From NCBI GenBank assembly GCA_916610825.1, contig OU744451.1:11906864-11970863 (forward strand): a stretch of DNA of 64,000 nt. The letters are read 5' to 3'. Numbering within the stretch: position 1 is the stretch's first letter; each line of letters begins with the position of its first letter. The notes under the pieces were generated by a model that had not been told where the DNA came from, searched no databases, and saw only the letters and a list, made by a program, of their open reading frames with translations. Source of the stretch: Haliclystus octoradiatus. Lineage: Eukaryota > Cnidaria > Staurozoa > Stauromedusae > Haliclystidae. Both the position numbers and the translations under genes were made by a program. Below, piece after piece: positions 40,401 to 46,026 of the stretch.

Positions 40401-43400
40401 TAATCCTTACGTACATGTAAAGCATAATGAAAAGGAGATAATTGATACTCTATTGTATTACATATTTCAAATCAAATAAATATGGGTTATCTATAAGTAA
40501 ATTTTATGTTGACTACATAATTCAAATGAATGAAATATGGATTGTATGTTAGGTAAGCAGTTAATGAACTTGTTTTCACAATGAAAGGCATTGGTATGTA
40601 AATATTATTGCTGTATCCATTGAGTGAATCTCAGCATGAGTCATTGAGTGGTAATAACAACAGGTGATTCTGAAATTTGATACAGTAAATTACATAAATG
40701 AGAGACTCAAACTCTAATATTTTATTAACTTTAGCCAGCTTCTCACAGAGAGGACACATGTCTATAATGGTTACCATTCACCTACCTCATATAATAATGA
40801 TTAAAGTAAACAATGTGTGGTCACAGTGGACGTTGTCAATGTATGGCACATTATAAATGTACATTTCGATAAAACGATAGAAGGCAGCTAAATTACAACT
40901 CCAATTTTTATTTGTACAAATTCCAACTGCTTGACGACTGAAAAGTACCACACTAATACTCTGAATTTGTTTATTTGTTATGGGTCAAATCTCTGTGTGT
41001 GCAGTGTGGATAGCAGAACAGAACTGCTGATATAAAACGGTGACACAGTAAATCCTTTCTTCCAACGAAGATCAGTTCATAATAAATCAAGCTATTGGCG
41101 ATACAGTGACAAAGTAATCTCTTCTGCCAACGATGACTTGATAACAAAGTAGGATATTAGGGATTATGATACTTAAAAGAAAACTAAAAGTAACAATTTC
41201 CATCAGAGTCATGTAAACCCTCATGCAGTAGGTAAAACCCACGGTAAAAGTGACTTCGACAGACTTTACATGAAGCATTTAAACATTTAAGTTGTAAAAG
41301 ACTTACCGAGAATTGTGTCTTCTGTTTGTGATGTAAAATGGAGTATTGTTGGACCTCTTCTCCTTCTAGGCATATTAGAATACTTTTGCAAAATATGAAA
41401 CACTTTACAAAATATTGGCAGCCATTAAAATAAAACGTGCTCCAAAATTTGTGAATTTGCTAGGCATGACGGGATACACCAAGGAAAACAGTTTATTTTC
41501 ACATAACTTCCGTTGAAATTTCACGATTTTGGAAATTTAAACGCAATTTATGAGCAATTTATAGCATTTTAAACTGTAAAAACAAAACGTTGGATAGTCA
41601 AAGGCCTATAGATAGCCCAGAAGCGTATAAGAAGTTTGGAAAGTGCTCTGCGGAAAAGGAGTTCAACAATAATGAAACAATGGTGATTTGATCACTGACA
41701 CGGTTTGCGTATTATTATTATTAATTCTTATCGGGTTTGCATTCTCCTTCAATAAAATATGGTTGTTAACTTATTATTGATTGTTGTATTAACTCAGAGA
41801 ACCCGTAATTATGTATTTAAATGCTGTTCGGAGATTATGCCGCTCGTATAGTTTTATCTGGATTTCATTTGGAAAATGGTAAGCTGTATTTTAATAAACA
41901 ATGTTTGCTATGAAAGATAATTATATGCAATCTTTTTCGCTTTTTATTTTTGTAATACAGGGTTTGTTACACTCATTCAAACTGTATTAACTATTGAAAA
42001 ATGTTGTTGGATTATGTTTTTGTGTTTCTAAAGTTGAATGCCATTTTTGAACGTTGGAAATATTATAATTATTATTTATCACAAATCAATACGCTCAATT
42101 CAATTTAATTTTGTTGAATTGCATATTCCTGAATTCAACTTTATTAAATGTTGATCAACGATTAAGAACAAGATACCACTATTAACATACAGTAGTAACA
42201 TACTGTGTCTTATTCTTATAGCAAATCAGCAAAATGAAATTTTAAATTTAATCGATGTTTACAACCCTTTGTTAATTATAGAAGCAAAATCTGAAAATAA
42301 GAGCCTGCCCGCTCATAACCAAATGATGCATATTTTTATATTAAATAATAAATTATAAAACTAATTTTGTGCAATGCCTTGATTAATTCTGAACTCTGTA
42401 ATTTTAGACTGTAGACTAATAATCTGTTCGAACTTTGAATATTTTTTCGAATTAGTCGAAAGCATAAGTCATTTTGAAATTTCTTGTAAGTTCATTTGTT
42501 TTTATGTCCCGCGATAGATTGTTGATTTCAAAACAGATTGATTAATCAGTGTTCGCGCAAATTATATACTAAAATAGCCTTTTTAAAAGTGAAATGTTTA
42601 TAATTCGAATTTAAGAAAAGTAATAGACGGCATTTGGTTCAATAATAAATAAGGACCTAAAGCCTGATTAATTTTTATATAGCGTTTGTGCCACACTCTG
42701 TAGATTGCTGATATCACCACAACATGAATATATCTACGTTTCTTTGAAAACTGATTTAGTTTTAGTTTCACTTGTTCAAACCATTTCTACGCAGCTTTTA
42801 AATTCAAAGCAAAATATTTTTGTTCTGGAGATTTCAATTTGAACCCGCTAGATTATCAACCTTTGAAATTTTTCAAATCTCTAAATTTTTCAATACAATG
42901 GTATCAAATAAAATATCAGATGTAGTACATTATTCTAAAACAACGTCACAGACCCATACTTTTCATACAACAAATTTGTTACTGTACATGGTCATCTCGA
43001 CACAAAGGTTTGCATAATTTCCCGACAACGGATTATCTGTATTACTTTGCCAGTAAGACTTACATAAGTCGCGGCCAGACACAGACATATCGAAATATAG
43101 AAATATAGAAATATAGAAATATAGATTATATAAACAGACAGTATTATTAGTTTAAGAAGATTGTTAATTTTAATATAAATGTAGAAAAATTGTTTGTATT
43201 TTAACTTGAAAATGGCAGAGGTTTTATCTGACTGAAACGTTCTTCCAAATAAAATTAATAAATTGTTGCTATTGACTTTTTCTTTGAAAAAAGTACTGCA
43301 GCAATTTGGGACCGTTAAATAGTTTCGTGTGAATGACTTTTCAACACACGTTTACATTAGTCCAGCAGTATAAATACAAGAACGAAAAGACTGGCAAGAT

Positions 43401-43911
43401 AGCCATACAACTCAAAAGACAGCTTTTCACCTTTGATTGATTTAGTTAATAAAGAATATTTGATACATGTTGTAGACTCATTAATGAATATGTTGACCCC
43501 CACATTTCGTATAACAAACCTGCGCAGGGTTATTGCAATATGCGACAATTTGTACATCCTAAAGTTGTATTGCTACATTACCTTTCGCTATTAGCAACAA
43601 TACATTTGAAAATATAATAGATGATGGAGGAATGCAAGGCATTGTCAGCAAAGTATTTGATTTCATGACATCCATTAACAGCATATCGTATCATGTGCTT
43701 GACAAGGGAGCAATGGCTCGCACAATGTTCCTACATATTCACAAAATTATAGTATTTATTACGTCAACATAACATAACTAAATGTATTAATACCTGAGAA
43801 GCATGGAAGAGCATCTTTCTATTCGGAATTTTCTCCATGAAGGACTCCCTTTCAACAAAACGTTCAACAGTGAAAACATTGATGATGCTCATCATTTTAT
43901 CCATGTCAACA
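1352..43911 (-). CDS. PARP4: PARP4 (vault PARP) gene, partial, 16 exons recognised
   Basis: Joined in order, 16 minus-strand exons (43794-43911, 32844-32872, 30505-30603, 28849-28933, 28627-28725, 26912-26955, 25614-25717, 24749-24885, 23558-23642, 23266-23399, 22162-22326, 21391-21428, 21085-21166, 2560-2697, 2298-2390, 1352-1442) give one open frame of about 510 codons with AG/GT borders and matching phases throughout. The order ART domain, VIT domain, vWA domain is that of PARP4, the ADP-ribosyltransferase of cytoplasmic vault particles. Catalytic His (LFHASQ), Tyr (GAGIYFAG) and Glu (DDEFVVY) are present, as is the vWA MIDAS motif DLSNS. Exons are conserved and free of stops, so the gene is probably functional. 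The 5' part (BRCT, regulatory domain) and the 3' part were not found in the window. Introns reach about 18 kb and carry most of the transposons listed here. Confidence 0.93.
1443..2297. other. PARP4 intron; one short inverted repeat
   Basis: No coding match. A 12-bp inverted repeat TCGAGCATTCGT / ACGAATGCTCGA lies at about 2097-2161. Confidence 0.5.
2298..2390 (-). CDS. PARP4: PARP4 exon o: vWA MIDAS strand
   Basis: Thirty-one codons: [20 protein letters not shown] then [16 protein letters not shown] is the DxSxS metal-binding motif of a von Willebrand A domain. Acceptor TTTCTAG, donor GTAAAT. Confidence 0.92.
2560..2697 (-). CDS. PARP4: PARP4 exon n: pre-vWA
   Basis: Forty-six codons: [46 protein letters not shown]. 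The PRMWVE-x-HP block is diagnostic of PARP4. Acceptor ATTTTAG, donor GTGAGT. Confidence 0.95.
3015..3215 (+). repeat. Rep-A, 5' fragment (copy E)
   Basis: It matches the start of Rep-A copies at 8328 (inverted) and 62427: ATTATA, then an 18-bp palindrome AGGTCCAGTACTGGACCT, then GATAAAACTTTCAGAT and GAGAGTGAACTTTGGAGGA. It diverges after about 3215. With the inverted copy ending at 8328 it makes about 200-bp inverted repeats around 5.3 kb. Confidence 0.7.
3235..3560. repeat. AGGTCTA / TAGACCT inverted motif cluster
   Basis: About six AGGTCTA-type motifs spaced roughly 20-30 bp apart are followed by a similar number in the opposite sense (TAGACCTTAT), so the stretch can fold on itself. Spacers are ATAT-rich. 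It is not coding. Confidence 0.6.
3988..4133. repeat. 74-bp tandem duplication
   Basis: Two head-to-tail units (3988-4061, 4062-4133) share GTAACAAYAGATYGCCGAGC and CGTCTGTGCAGAACAAC. Parts of a third decayed unit follow at about 4154. The minus-strand ORFs here are translations of the repeat. Confidence 0.6.
4262..4787 (-). repeat. Rep-A copy A, distal part
   Basis: The reverse complement matches copy B (about 9000-9420) and copy C (about 42000-42500), with shared stretches such as AATGTTGATCAACGATAAG-type and TTTTGAACGCT motifs. It is split from its proximal part by the Tigger insertion. Confidence 0.75.
4790..6953 (+). mobile_element. pogo/Tigger-like DNA transposon
   Basis: The 2164-bp element is flanked by TA duplications (4788-4789, 6954-6955). 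Terminal inverted repeats are CAGTCAAACTCGTCATAGCG and CAGTCAAACTCCTCGTAAGC (inverted), both running into CGACCACTC. It carries a single transposase gene, now broken, and sits inside Rep-A copy A. Confidence 0.92.
5146..6542 (+). pseudogene. Tigger transposase (DDE_1), frameshifted
   Basis: The order is that of a pogo-family transposase. An N-terminal psq-type helix-turn-helix starts at [29 protein letters not shown] follows (around [20 protein letters not shown]). Then comes the DDE catalytic core with NMDEPGLQF (first Asp), LVLDNAPCH (second) and PLDQGI (third). A highly acidic C-terminal tail ends at 6542. Two frameshifts (near 5700 and near 6000-6030) and a stop at 5915-5917 break it. All three catalytic acids are still readable, so inactivation is fairly recent. 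Confidence 0.92.
6956..8328 (-). repeat. Rep-A copy A, proximal part
   Basis: Read on the minus strand from 8328, it starts like copies E and D and continues colinear with copies C and D. Where C carries the satellite and D a tRNA-like insert (TTCATTGCAATATTTACATAAT, about 7845-7875) this copy is uninterrupted. No ORF is conserved among copies. Confidence 0.8.
8330..9640 (+). repeat. Rep-A copy B, starting mid-element
   Basis: It is colinear with copy C from 39785 onward and with copy D from 63580. It begins exactly where copy A ends, as if copy A had inserted into it. Homology resumes beyond the copia insertion, at about 14540-15200 (compare 42780-43320). Confidence 0.75.
9826..10018 (-). 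repeat. copia 3' LTR
   Basis: A 193-bp repeat. On the plus strand it runs from CGTTAGAAACTCTATTTAGA to TTATTCCCA and aligns end to end with 13808-14000. The terminal TG/CA is mutated at one end. Confidence 0.9.
10082..10531 (-). pseudogene. copia RNase H, 3' truncated
   Basis: A 149-codon frame with [40 protein letters not shown] and [10 protein letters not shown]. It ends at a stop after SMCITD, only about 60 bp before the 3' LTR. About 60-70 C-terminal codons normal for copia are missing. Confidence 0.9.
10532..11735 (-). pseudogene. copia reverse transcriptase
   Basis: It begins with the acidic linker and [20 protein letters not shown], with [10 protein letters not shown]. Fragments in shifting frames include [16 protein letters not shown] and [13 protein letters not shown]. 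The YVDD box reads SVDD (Tyr to Ser), which would harm activity. Confidence 0.88.
11742..12797 (-). pseudogene. copia GAG-pre-integrase and integrase
   Basis: The [18 protein letters not shown] zinc-binding segment (12411-12797) is followed by the rve core (about 12051-12410). The core has IHSDVCGP (first Asp), then STENGKEYT where a DNGGE-type motif is normal, so the second catalytic Asp reads as Glu. TPEQNGVA (third, Glu) and [17 protein letters not shown] follow in another frame. The frame breaks at about 12050 and near 11900. Confidence 0.9.
12818..13786 (-). pseudogene. copia gag
   Basis: The N-terminus is a UBN2/DUF4219-type capsid ([20 protein letters not shown] and [10 protein letters not shown]). 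Near 13150 the correct frame shifts to one with two CCHC zinc knuckles ([14 protein letters not shown] and [14 protein letters not shown]). That frame continues to an aspartic protease start, WFVDSGA, at about 12860. At least one frameshift separates capsid from nucleocapsid. Confidence 0.9.
13794..13807 (-). promoter_or_regulatory. copia primer-binding site, initiator tRNA-Met anticodon arm
   Basis: Directly after the 5' LTR the minus strand reads GGTTATGGGCCCAG, complementary to the anticodon arm of initiator tRNA-Met (CTGGGCCCATAACC). Drosophila copia uses the same unusual half-tRNA primer. Confidence 0.85.
13808..14000 (-). repeat. copia 5' LTR
   Basis: A 193-bp repeat, TGTTAGAAACTCTATTTAGA to AATTATTCCA on the plus strand. 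It is immediately followed (minus sense) by the primer-binding site. Confidence 0.9.
14020..14092 (+). repeat. tRNA-like (SINE head?) fragment
   Basis: A B-box-like GGTTCGATCCC and an anticodon-like hairpin CATG-TTCAAAA-CATG are present. The T stem does not pair, so this is not a functional tRNA gene. Confidence 0.3.
14540..15200 (+). repeat. Rep-A copy B, distal part
   Basis: It matches copy C at about 42780-43320: CCCGCTAGATTATCAACCT, GTTACTGTACATGGT, ATCTCGACACAAA, GGATTATCT and CATAAGTCGCGG occur in the same order. Confidence 0.7.
15525..16354 (+). pseudogene. LINE ORF1
   Basis: A Cys/His-rich start ([20 protein letters not shown] then [12 protein letters not shown]) resembles a PHD-type finger. 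It is followed in another frame by a helical segment ([20 protein letters not shown]), SYADVIK, and an RRM-like end ([22 protein letters not shown] at 16163-16354). Frames change near 15650 and 16090. Confidence 0.7.
16400..17165 (+). pseudogene. LINE endonuclease (EEP), degenerate
   Basis: Readable pieces across frames: [17 protein letters not shown] (about 16590), [14 protein letters not shown] (about 16840) and [16 protein letters not shown]. These are the apurinic-type endonuclease motifs of non-LTR elements. A His-containing SDH motif is not intact. Confidence 0.8.
17169..18829 (+). pseudogene. LINE reverse transcriptase
   Basis: The linker has [19 protein letters not shown]. The RT fingers/palm has [60 protein letters not shown] and the catalytic FADDTQIL. 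A stop at 18497-18499 separates it from the thumb ([20 protein letters not shown]). Further C-terminal sequence follows at 18960-19232. Confidence 0.93.
19330..21080. other. PARP4 intron, no recognisable element
   Basis: AT-rich. Short ORFs here match nothing I recognise and lack splice context. Confidence 0.5.
21085..21166 (-). CDS. PARP4: PARP4 exon m
   Basis: It encodes [20 protein letters not shown] then SHSIKIK, aligning with the stretch between VIT and vWA in PARP4 (FSL-x4-EMP). Acceptor TTGTAG, donor GTAATA. The next intron is 18.4 kb. Confidence 0.88.
21256..21343. repeat. 28-bp minisatellite, three units
   Basis: Three perfect or near-perfect head-to-tail copies of a 28-bp unit containing GACCAAGGCCAAGATCAGTA lie just downstream (in gene sense) of the 38-nt PARP4 microexon. 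Confidence 0.85.
21391..21428 (-). CDS. PARP4: PARP4 exon l: 38-nt microexon
   Basis: It encodes [12 protein letters not shown] plus two bases of Arg. It bridges SKETQ and [11 protein letters not shown] and restores the phase between the neighbours, which do not splice in frame without it. Acceptor TTTAG, donor GTGAGC. A 28-bp x3 minisatellite lies 48 bp past its donor. Confidence 0.82.
22162..22326 (-). CDS. PARP4: PARP4 exon k: VIT domain end
   Basis: Fifty-five codons: [62 protein letters not shown] and the APWQQD pair are PARP4-specific VIT features. Phase 0 at both ends. Confidence 0.96.
23266..23399 (-). CDS. PARP4: PARP4 exon j: VIT domain
   Basis: It encodes [40 protein letters not shown] and EEKP. 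This is the most conserved VIT block and nearly matches vertebrate PARP4. Confidence 0.96.
23558..23642 (-). CDS. PARP4: PARP4 exon i: VIT domain
   Basis: It encodes [20 protein letters not shown] then FPLDDLAV. The Y-x-FPLDD motif is the VIT hallmark. Confidence 0.94.
24749..24885 (-). CDS. PARP4: PARP4 exon h: start of VIT domain
   Basis: Forty-five codons ending [14 protein letters not shown], the first strands of the VIT (vault protein inter-alpha-trypsin) domain. Acceptor TTGGTAG, donor GTAAGC. Confidence 0.92.
25614..25717 (-). CDS. PARP4: PARP4 exon g: end of ART domain and acidic linker
   Basis: It encodes [20 protein letters not shown] and then [14 protein letters not shown]. The first part is the last ART strand; the acidic tail is the linker to the VIT domain. 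Confidence 0.9.
25800..26255. repeat. ~450-bp dispersed repeat, copy 1
   Basis: It aligns colinearly with 30648-31100 at roughly 80% by eye: TGTAAAACTCAA, GGCTAACTCCCGT, GACATCATGAGAGAAAAAAC, GCATTCTTCTTCTTTGCGTC, AACTCTGGATCTGTGATTC and AAATATGACGAAG in the same order. No coding potential. Confidence 0.8.
26760..26879. repeat. MITE-end fragment
   Basis: It contains GTAATTGGTTAC and AAAGTAATTTATCAC and ends CAGCCCTG. It resembles one end of the hAT-like MITE type at 278-1160. No partner end or target duplication was found. Confidence 0.4.
26912..26955 (-). CDS. PARP4: PARP4 exon f: catalytic Glu
   Basis: A 44-nt exon encoding [14 protein letters not shown]. The Glu before FVVY is the third triad residue, so this copy has the full H-Y-E set. 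Acceptor TTTTTAG, donor GTATGA. Confidence 0.92.
27774..27888. repeat. Small MITE-like element, copy 1
   Basis: About 115 bp with imperfect inverted ends (TGACTGGAGCTTGGTTGG ... CAACCAAGCACCTAGGCCA). It shares both ends, but not the middle, with 54498-54610. Confidence 0.55.
28627..28725 (-). CDS. PARP4: PARP4 exon e: ART core
   Basis: Thirty-three codons, [20 protein letters not shown] and then [13 protein letters not shown]. The PxGYxSxHGV signature is typical of PARP1-4 type catalytic domains. Phase 0 at both ends; donor GTAGGA. Confidence 0.93.
28849..28933 (-). CDS. PARP4: PARP4 exon d: ART core
   Basis: It encodes [20 protein letters not shown] and then DVALGNSK, the central strand of the ART fold (compare xLLICDVALGK in relatives). 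Acceptor TTTTTTAG, donor GTAAAT. Confidence 0.93.
30505..30603 (-). CDS. PARP4: PARP4 exon c: catalytic Tyr
   Basis: It encodes [20 protein letters not shown] followed by [12 protein letters not shown]. The Tyr in GIYFA is the second triad residue. The exon enters with one base and leaves with two, matching its neighbours. Confidence 0.93.
30648..31100. repeat. ~450-bp dispersed repeat, copy 2
   Basis: Same repeat and same orientation as 25800-26255. Both lie within PARP4 introns. Confidence 0.8.
31109..32146. mobile_element. piggyBac-like non-autonomous element
   Basis: Flanked by TTAA (31105-31108 and 32147-32150). The ends CACTTGTCGTGCTGAAC and (inverted) CACTTATGATGCCGACG match at 11 of the first 15 bases. 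Just inside the left end is a 16-bp palindrome CCCGAGTATACTCGGG. No transposase is encoded in the 1038 bp. Confidence 0.6.
32151..34350. other. PARP4 intron around microexon b, otherwise unassigned
   Basis: Apart from the 29-nt exon at 32844-32872 I see no gene, RNA or transposon signature. Confidence 0.5.
32844..32872 (-). CDS. PARP4: PARP4 exon b: 29-nt microexon
   Basis: The microexon encodes VKNFVGILS plus two bases of an Arg codon, joining LFHASQ to GLLLPK exactly as PARP family members do ([18 protein letters not shown]). Acceptor TTGTAG and donor GTATTC fit. The intron before it is 10.9 kb and holds the hammerhead satellite. Confidence 0.88.
34358..35213 (-). pseudogene. ISL2EU-type transposase, frameshifted
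   Basis: A helix-turn-helix region ([20 protein letters not shown]) precedes the catalytic core: [20 protein letters not shown] (first Asp), [40 protein letters not shown] and [13 protein letters not shown] (second Asp). The third acid lies in [19 protein letters not shown], reached only after shifting frame near 34600-34570. The C-terminus ends [10 protein letters not shown] and DTDDE. It is recently disabled by about three frameshifts including one at 35225. Confidence 0.88.
35214..35435 (-). pseudogene. ISL2EU transposase, N-terminal coiled-coil exon
   Basis: It encodes [40 protein letters not shown] and [11 protein letters not shown], the stretch that precedes the transposase HTH in this family (typically TGF-x-S). 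Acceptor TTTTGTAG lies at 35436. A one-base shift at about 35228 is needed to join it to the next part. Confidence 0.7.
35997..36161 (-). CDS. THAP domain exon of the transposon
   Basis: Fifty-five codons starting [20 protein letters not shown] and continuing [20 protein letters not shown]. The C-x4-C start and the FP/FLGN-x6-W spacing are those of a C2CH THAP DNA-binding domain. Donor GTAAGA follows; the second half of the domain (CSxHF) should be on a following exon that I could not place. Confidence 0.8.
36250..36478 (+). repeat. Rep-A copy C, first part
   Basis: It begins at TAGCTACATAGAAAAACTTT and matches copy D (62690-62905) and copy A (inverted, 8040-7860) up to CTTTATTGCAATATATA, where the satellite starts. 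Confidence 0.8.
36689..36738 (+). ncRNA. Hammerhead ribozyme, unit 1, core intact
   Basis: Stem I AGCAGTA / TGCTGCT (7 bp, one G-U), CTGATGA, stem II GGCT-AAT-GGCC flanked by A-A, GAA, stem III ACA-TGTACT-TGT, cleavage after GTC (36731). Type I topology. The A-A pair at 10.1/11.1 departs from the usual G-C. Confidence 0.75.
36949..36998 (+). ncRNA. Hammerhead ribozyme, unit 2, core mutated
   Basis: Same fold, but the core reads CTGGTGA: invariant A6 is G, so it is probably inactive. Confidence 0.6.
37196..37226 (+). ncRNA. Hammerhead remnant, unit 3
   Basis: AGCAGTACTGATGAAGGCTA runs straight into TGTCTGCTGCT. Most of stem II, GAAA and stem III are deleted. Confidence 0.6.
37424..37473 (+). 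ncRNA. Hammerhead ribozyme, unit 4, core intact
   Basis: All core bases are present. Stem II is fully Watson-Crick (GGCC-AAT-GGCC), the best-paired copy in the array. The stem III loop reads TTTACT. Confidence 0.75.
37683..37732 (+). ncRNA. Hammerhead ribozyme, unit 5, core intact
   Basis: Identical to unit 1 over the 50 nt, with CTGATGA, GAAAC and GTC. Confidence 0.75.
37943..37992 (+). ncRNA. Hammerhead ribozyme, unit 6, core mutated
   Basis: CTGGTGA core as in units 2 and 8. Confidence 0.6.
38190..38239 (+). ncRNA. Hammerhead ribozyme, unit 7, core intact
   Basis: Identical to unit 1 over the 50 nt. Confidence 0.75.
38438..38487 (+). ncRNA. Hammerhead ribozyme, unit 8, core mutated
   Basis: CTGGTGA core. 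It shares this change with units 2 and 6, which suggests amplification of a dead variant together with active ones. Confidence 0.6.
38686..38735 (+). ncRNA. Hammerhead ribozyme, unit 9, core intact
   Basis: Identical to unit 1 over the 50 nt. Confidence 0.75.
38945..38994 (+). ncRNA. Hammerhead ribozyme, unit 10, core intact
   Basis: Identical to unit 1 over the 50 nt. Confidence 0.75.
39205..39254 (+). ncRNA. Hammerhead ribozyme, unit 11, core intact
   Basis: Identical to unit 1 over the 50 nt. Confidence 0.75.
39464..39513 (+). ncRNA. Hammerhead ribozyme, unit 12, core intact, last in array
   Basis: Core intact; the stem III loop reads GGTACT. The array stops just after its stem I (TGCTGCTAT), then a TATATA run and Rep-A resume. 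Confidence 0.75.
39516..40215 (+). repeat. Rep-A copy C, second part
   Basis: It resumes at TATATAATCTGAAAATATTA, matching copy D at 63302 and copy A inverted at about 7850. It runs to AAAGACAATATATATTTTAC, where a 1.5-kb insert interrupts it. Confidence 0.85.
40216..40315. other. GC-rich block with short palindromes
   Basis: About 100 bp at roughly 55% GC in AT-rich surroundings. Short hairpin words occur: GCCTTTGGC, GCCTTCGGC, TCGCTTCGCTA. It lies at the left junction of the 40216-41715 insert in Rep-A copy C. The style recalls green-algal organelle repeats, but I cannot assign an origin. Confidence 0.4.
41307..41373 (-). CDS. Orphan 5' exon candidate
   Basis: ATG followed by 22 codons, [20 protein letters not shown] then IL, with a consensus donor GTAAGT. 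The upstream minus strand has an ETS-like CGGAAGT (about 41507-41513). It lies in the insert inside Rep-A copy C. Its phase fits no PARP4 exon, and no downstream partner was found. It may be a first exon of a nested gene or a captured promoter-exon fragment. Confidence 0.25.
41716..43320 (+). repeat. Rep-A copy C, distal part
   Basis: It continues the Rep-A colinearity (TTCTTATCGGGTTTGCATTCTCC, then matches to 8720-9640 and 14540-15200). It holds four copies of AAATATAG at about 43096-43127. Confidence 0.8.
43794..43911 (-). CDS. PARP4: PARP4 exon a: start of ART catalytic domain
   Basis: This 118-nt exon begins at phase 2 (one base completes a codon) and ends in phase 0. It encodes [20 protein letters not shown] and continues to RKMLFHASQ, whose His is the first residue of the H-Y-E triad. 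Acceptor TTTTTAG and donor GTATTA flank it. No earlier exon was found up to 64 kb. Confidence 0.88.
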
Positions 43912-44189
43912 CTAAAAATAAATGAAAATGCATCAATTTAAAACAAAAGGAATCTTAAACTAACTAATATTTGATAGTATCAAAATAGTGTAACCATTAT
44001 TGATGTTCAACAGAAAAACCAATTGGTAACAACATTGTTCATTTGATCAATGTAGATGTTTCAATCACAACTAAATGACAATTTTCAAGAAAACTAAAAA
44101 CTGTTATACAAGTATTGTACTTATATTTATAACAATATGAAAACAATTAGCAATTAATTATGTTTAAAAAAACCTGACTCAGTTCTCCT

Positions 44190-45180
44190 TAAATGGATTC
44201 CTCTTTATTAGATATACTTGGATGCACACTGTACCGCAAAGATCGAAATGATGGTAGAAAAGGTGGTGGCATTGCCATCTATATCCCTTTGAATATCGAA
44301 GTCAAAGTAAGAGACGATTTGAACATTTTATAAAGTGAGATTTCTGAACTGTTGTGGATAGAAATCATTTCCAAGTCCGCAAAACCACGCATGATTGGCA
44401 TATGTTATCACCCACTGGATGCTGACATTAATATCTTTGCTGATTGCATCCTAACCGCTACATCCTCCAGCATAGAAACATTGATTTGTAGAGACTTTAA
44501 TATTAACTTGAACGGTCGTACTGATAAAACGAAAGCTACATTTTTATTAAATGATATGAATCCCAAACAACTAACAAAGGATCCTACTAGATTGGCATTT
44601 AATAGCAAGACTAACAAAAGCAGTCAAACATTAACTGATAATATTTATGTAAATGAAAAAACAGTTTCAACAAAGTGGCGTAATTCCTTCTTGCTTGAGT
44701 GATCATGACTTATACAATATGCCGTCATTATCGAGAAACATCAAGTTGGGTTAAATATCGCAGCTACAGAAAGCTTATCCCTGTGAAGCGAGTTCATGAT
44801 TTATTTTTCTGTGTTCATTTCATGAGAAGAATCTTTCACAGAAGTAGACCTGAACAGTTCCACAAAGATTCATCAAAGGGTAGTCACCCTATGTCGGTGA
44901 CGTAGATACTTGCCTGTAATCATTCACAAATACTTGTATAACTATCCTTAACAAGCATGGGCCAACACATTCAAGACGCTCCAGAAAAATGACTGCACCA
45001 TCGATAAATGGCGACATAATTGAAGCAATTCAAGACAGAGATTACAAATATAAAAAAATTAGAAAAAGTCAATCAAGCATGGATCACAATAACTTTAGAA
45101 AATCTAGAAACCATGTAAAGAAATTTGTTAGATATGCAAATCTAAATCAAAATCACTCAAAATTGATAAATTAATTATCG
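44190..45180 (+). pseudogene. LINE endonuclease remnant
   Basis: A decayed endonuclease region: GCTLYRKDRNDGRKGGGIAI (about 44222), ICYHPLDADINIFADCILTA, FNINLNGRTDK and DPTRLAFNSKT, then linker fragments (IQDRDYKYKKIRKSQSS, 45010-45174). RT is absent. Confidence 0.7.
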
Positions 45181-45344
45181 ATAAAAAGGAAACTGCAAAC
45201 AAATTTAATTTTCATTTTATTAAGAAATGTACACCAATTGATGGTCTGCTTGGGGTTAAATGGAATTTTACCGAGGTTAAACCATCATCTTTAAATTGCG
45301 TATATTGTGAGCTATTACTTTGTAGGTTAGAGGAAGGGGCCTGG

Positions 45345-45536
45345 TAGCTTTGTGATAAACAATTGTTAGCCAAACTAAGTCAAAAAGATTTGATGGCACA
45401 AGATGCAGTCTATCATGCAGAATGTCTGACATCACTATACAACTGCTGCAGAGAAAGAAAAACAAATTATGAAGAGGAGCAGGATGCTGTGAACCATGAG
45501 TTTGTGTTGGCAGAGCTTGCTAAGAATGTTGTGTAA
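45345..45536 (+). pseudogene. Fragment of an invertebrate TE-associated protein
   Basis: The frame reads KLSQKDLMAQDAVYHAECLT, SLYNCCRERKT and NHEFVLAELAKNVV, then a stop. DAxYHxxCLxxLYN is a motif of large uncharacterised repeat-borne proteins in cnidarians, molluscs and fishes. Function unknown; upstream is broken by a stop. Confidence 0.45.
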
Positions 45537-46026
45537 CTAATATTTATATTTTATTATGATATTGATTAACTTCTTGCTTGCCTTACTTGTATATGTAGAT
45601 TTGCTAGTGCAGCATTGTAATGATTGCAAATGTGCTAATATGTCGCGTAAATTAGATATCACACTGTTAATTTGTCCTGTAAACTTTGTGTGTAGAATTA
45701 TAGTGTCAGTTATAGAGAGAGAGAAATGAGTAAGATATAGATTTGTAGATATTTGTTGGCTACATTATATACTCTGCCGCCTGGAATAGCCACTGATTGA
45801 ATTCTGAAATATACAGTAATCTCAATCAAATTAGACAGAAGTTCTCATGTTTGTCATTATTCTGAACAAGATTCAATCCCTGGCATCAATCAGTGAAGAT
45901 TGAAGATACGATTGTACAGCGCCTAAGAATAAACAGTTTAAAGAAATTGTAAAGATGGCGATGAACAACCCTCAACAACTCAAACAGAAATAAAGAAGTA
46001 GTGCGAAAGGCAGGGTAACAAGTTGT

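Noticed and set aside
41307..41373. This exon as part of PARP4
   Set aside because: It lies between exons that already join in frame (LFHASQ to VKNFVGILS), and its phase would break the frame.
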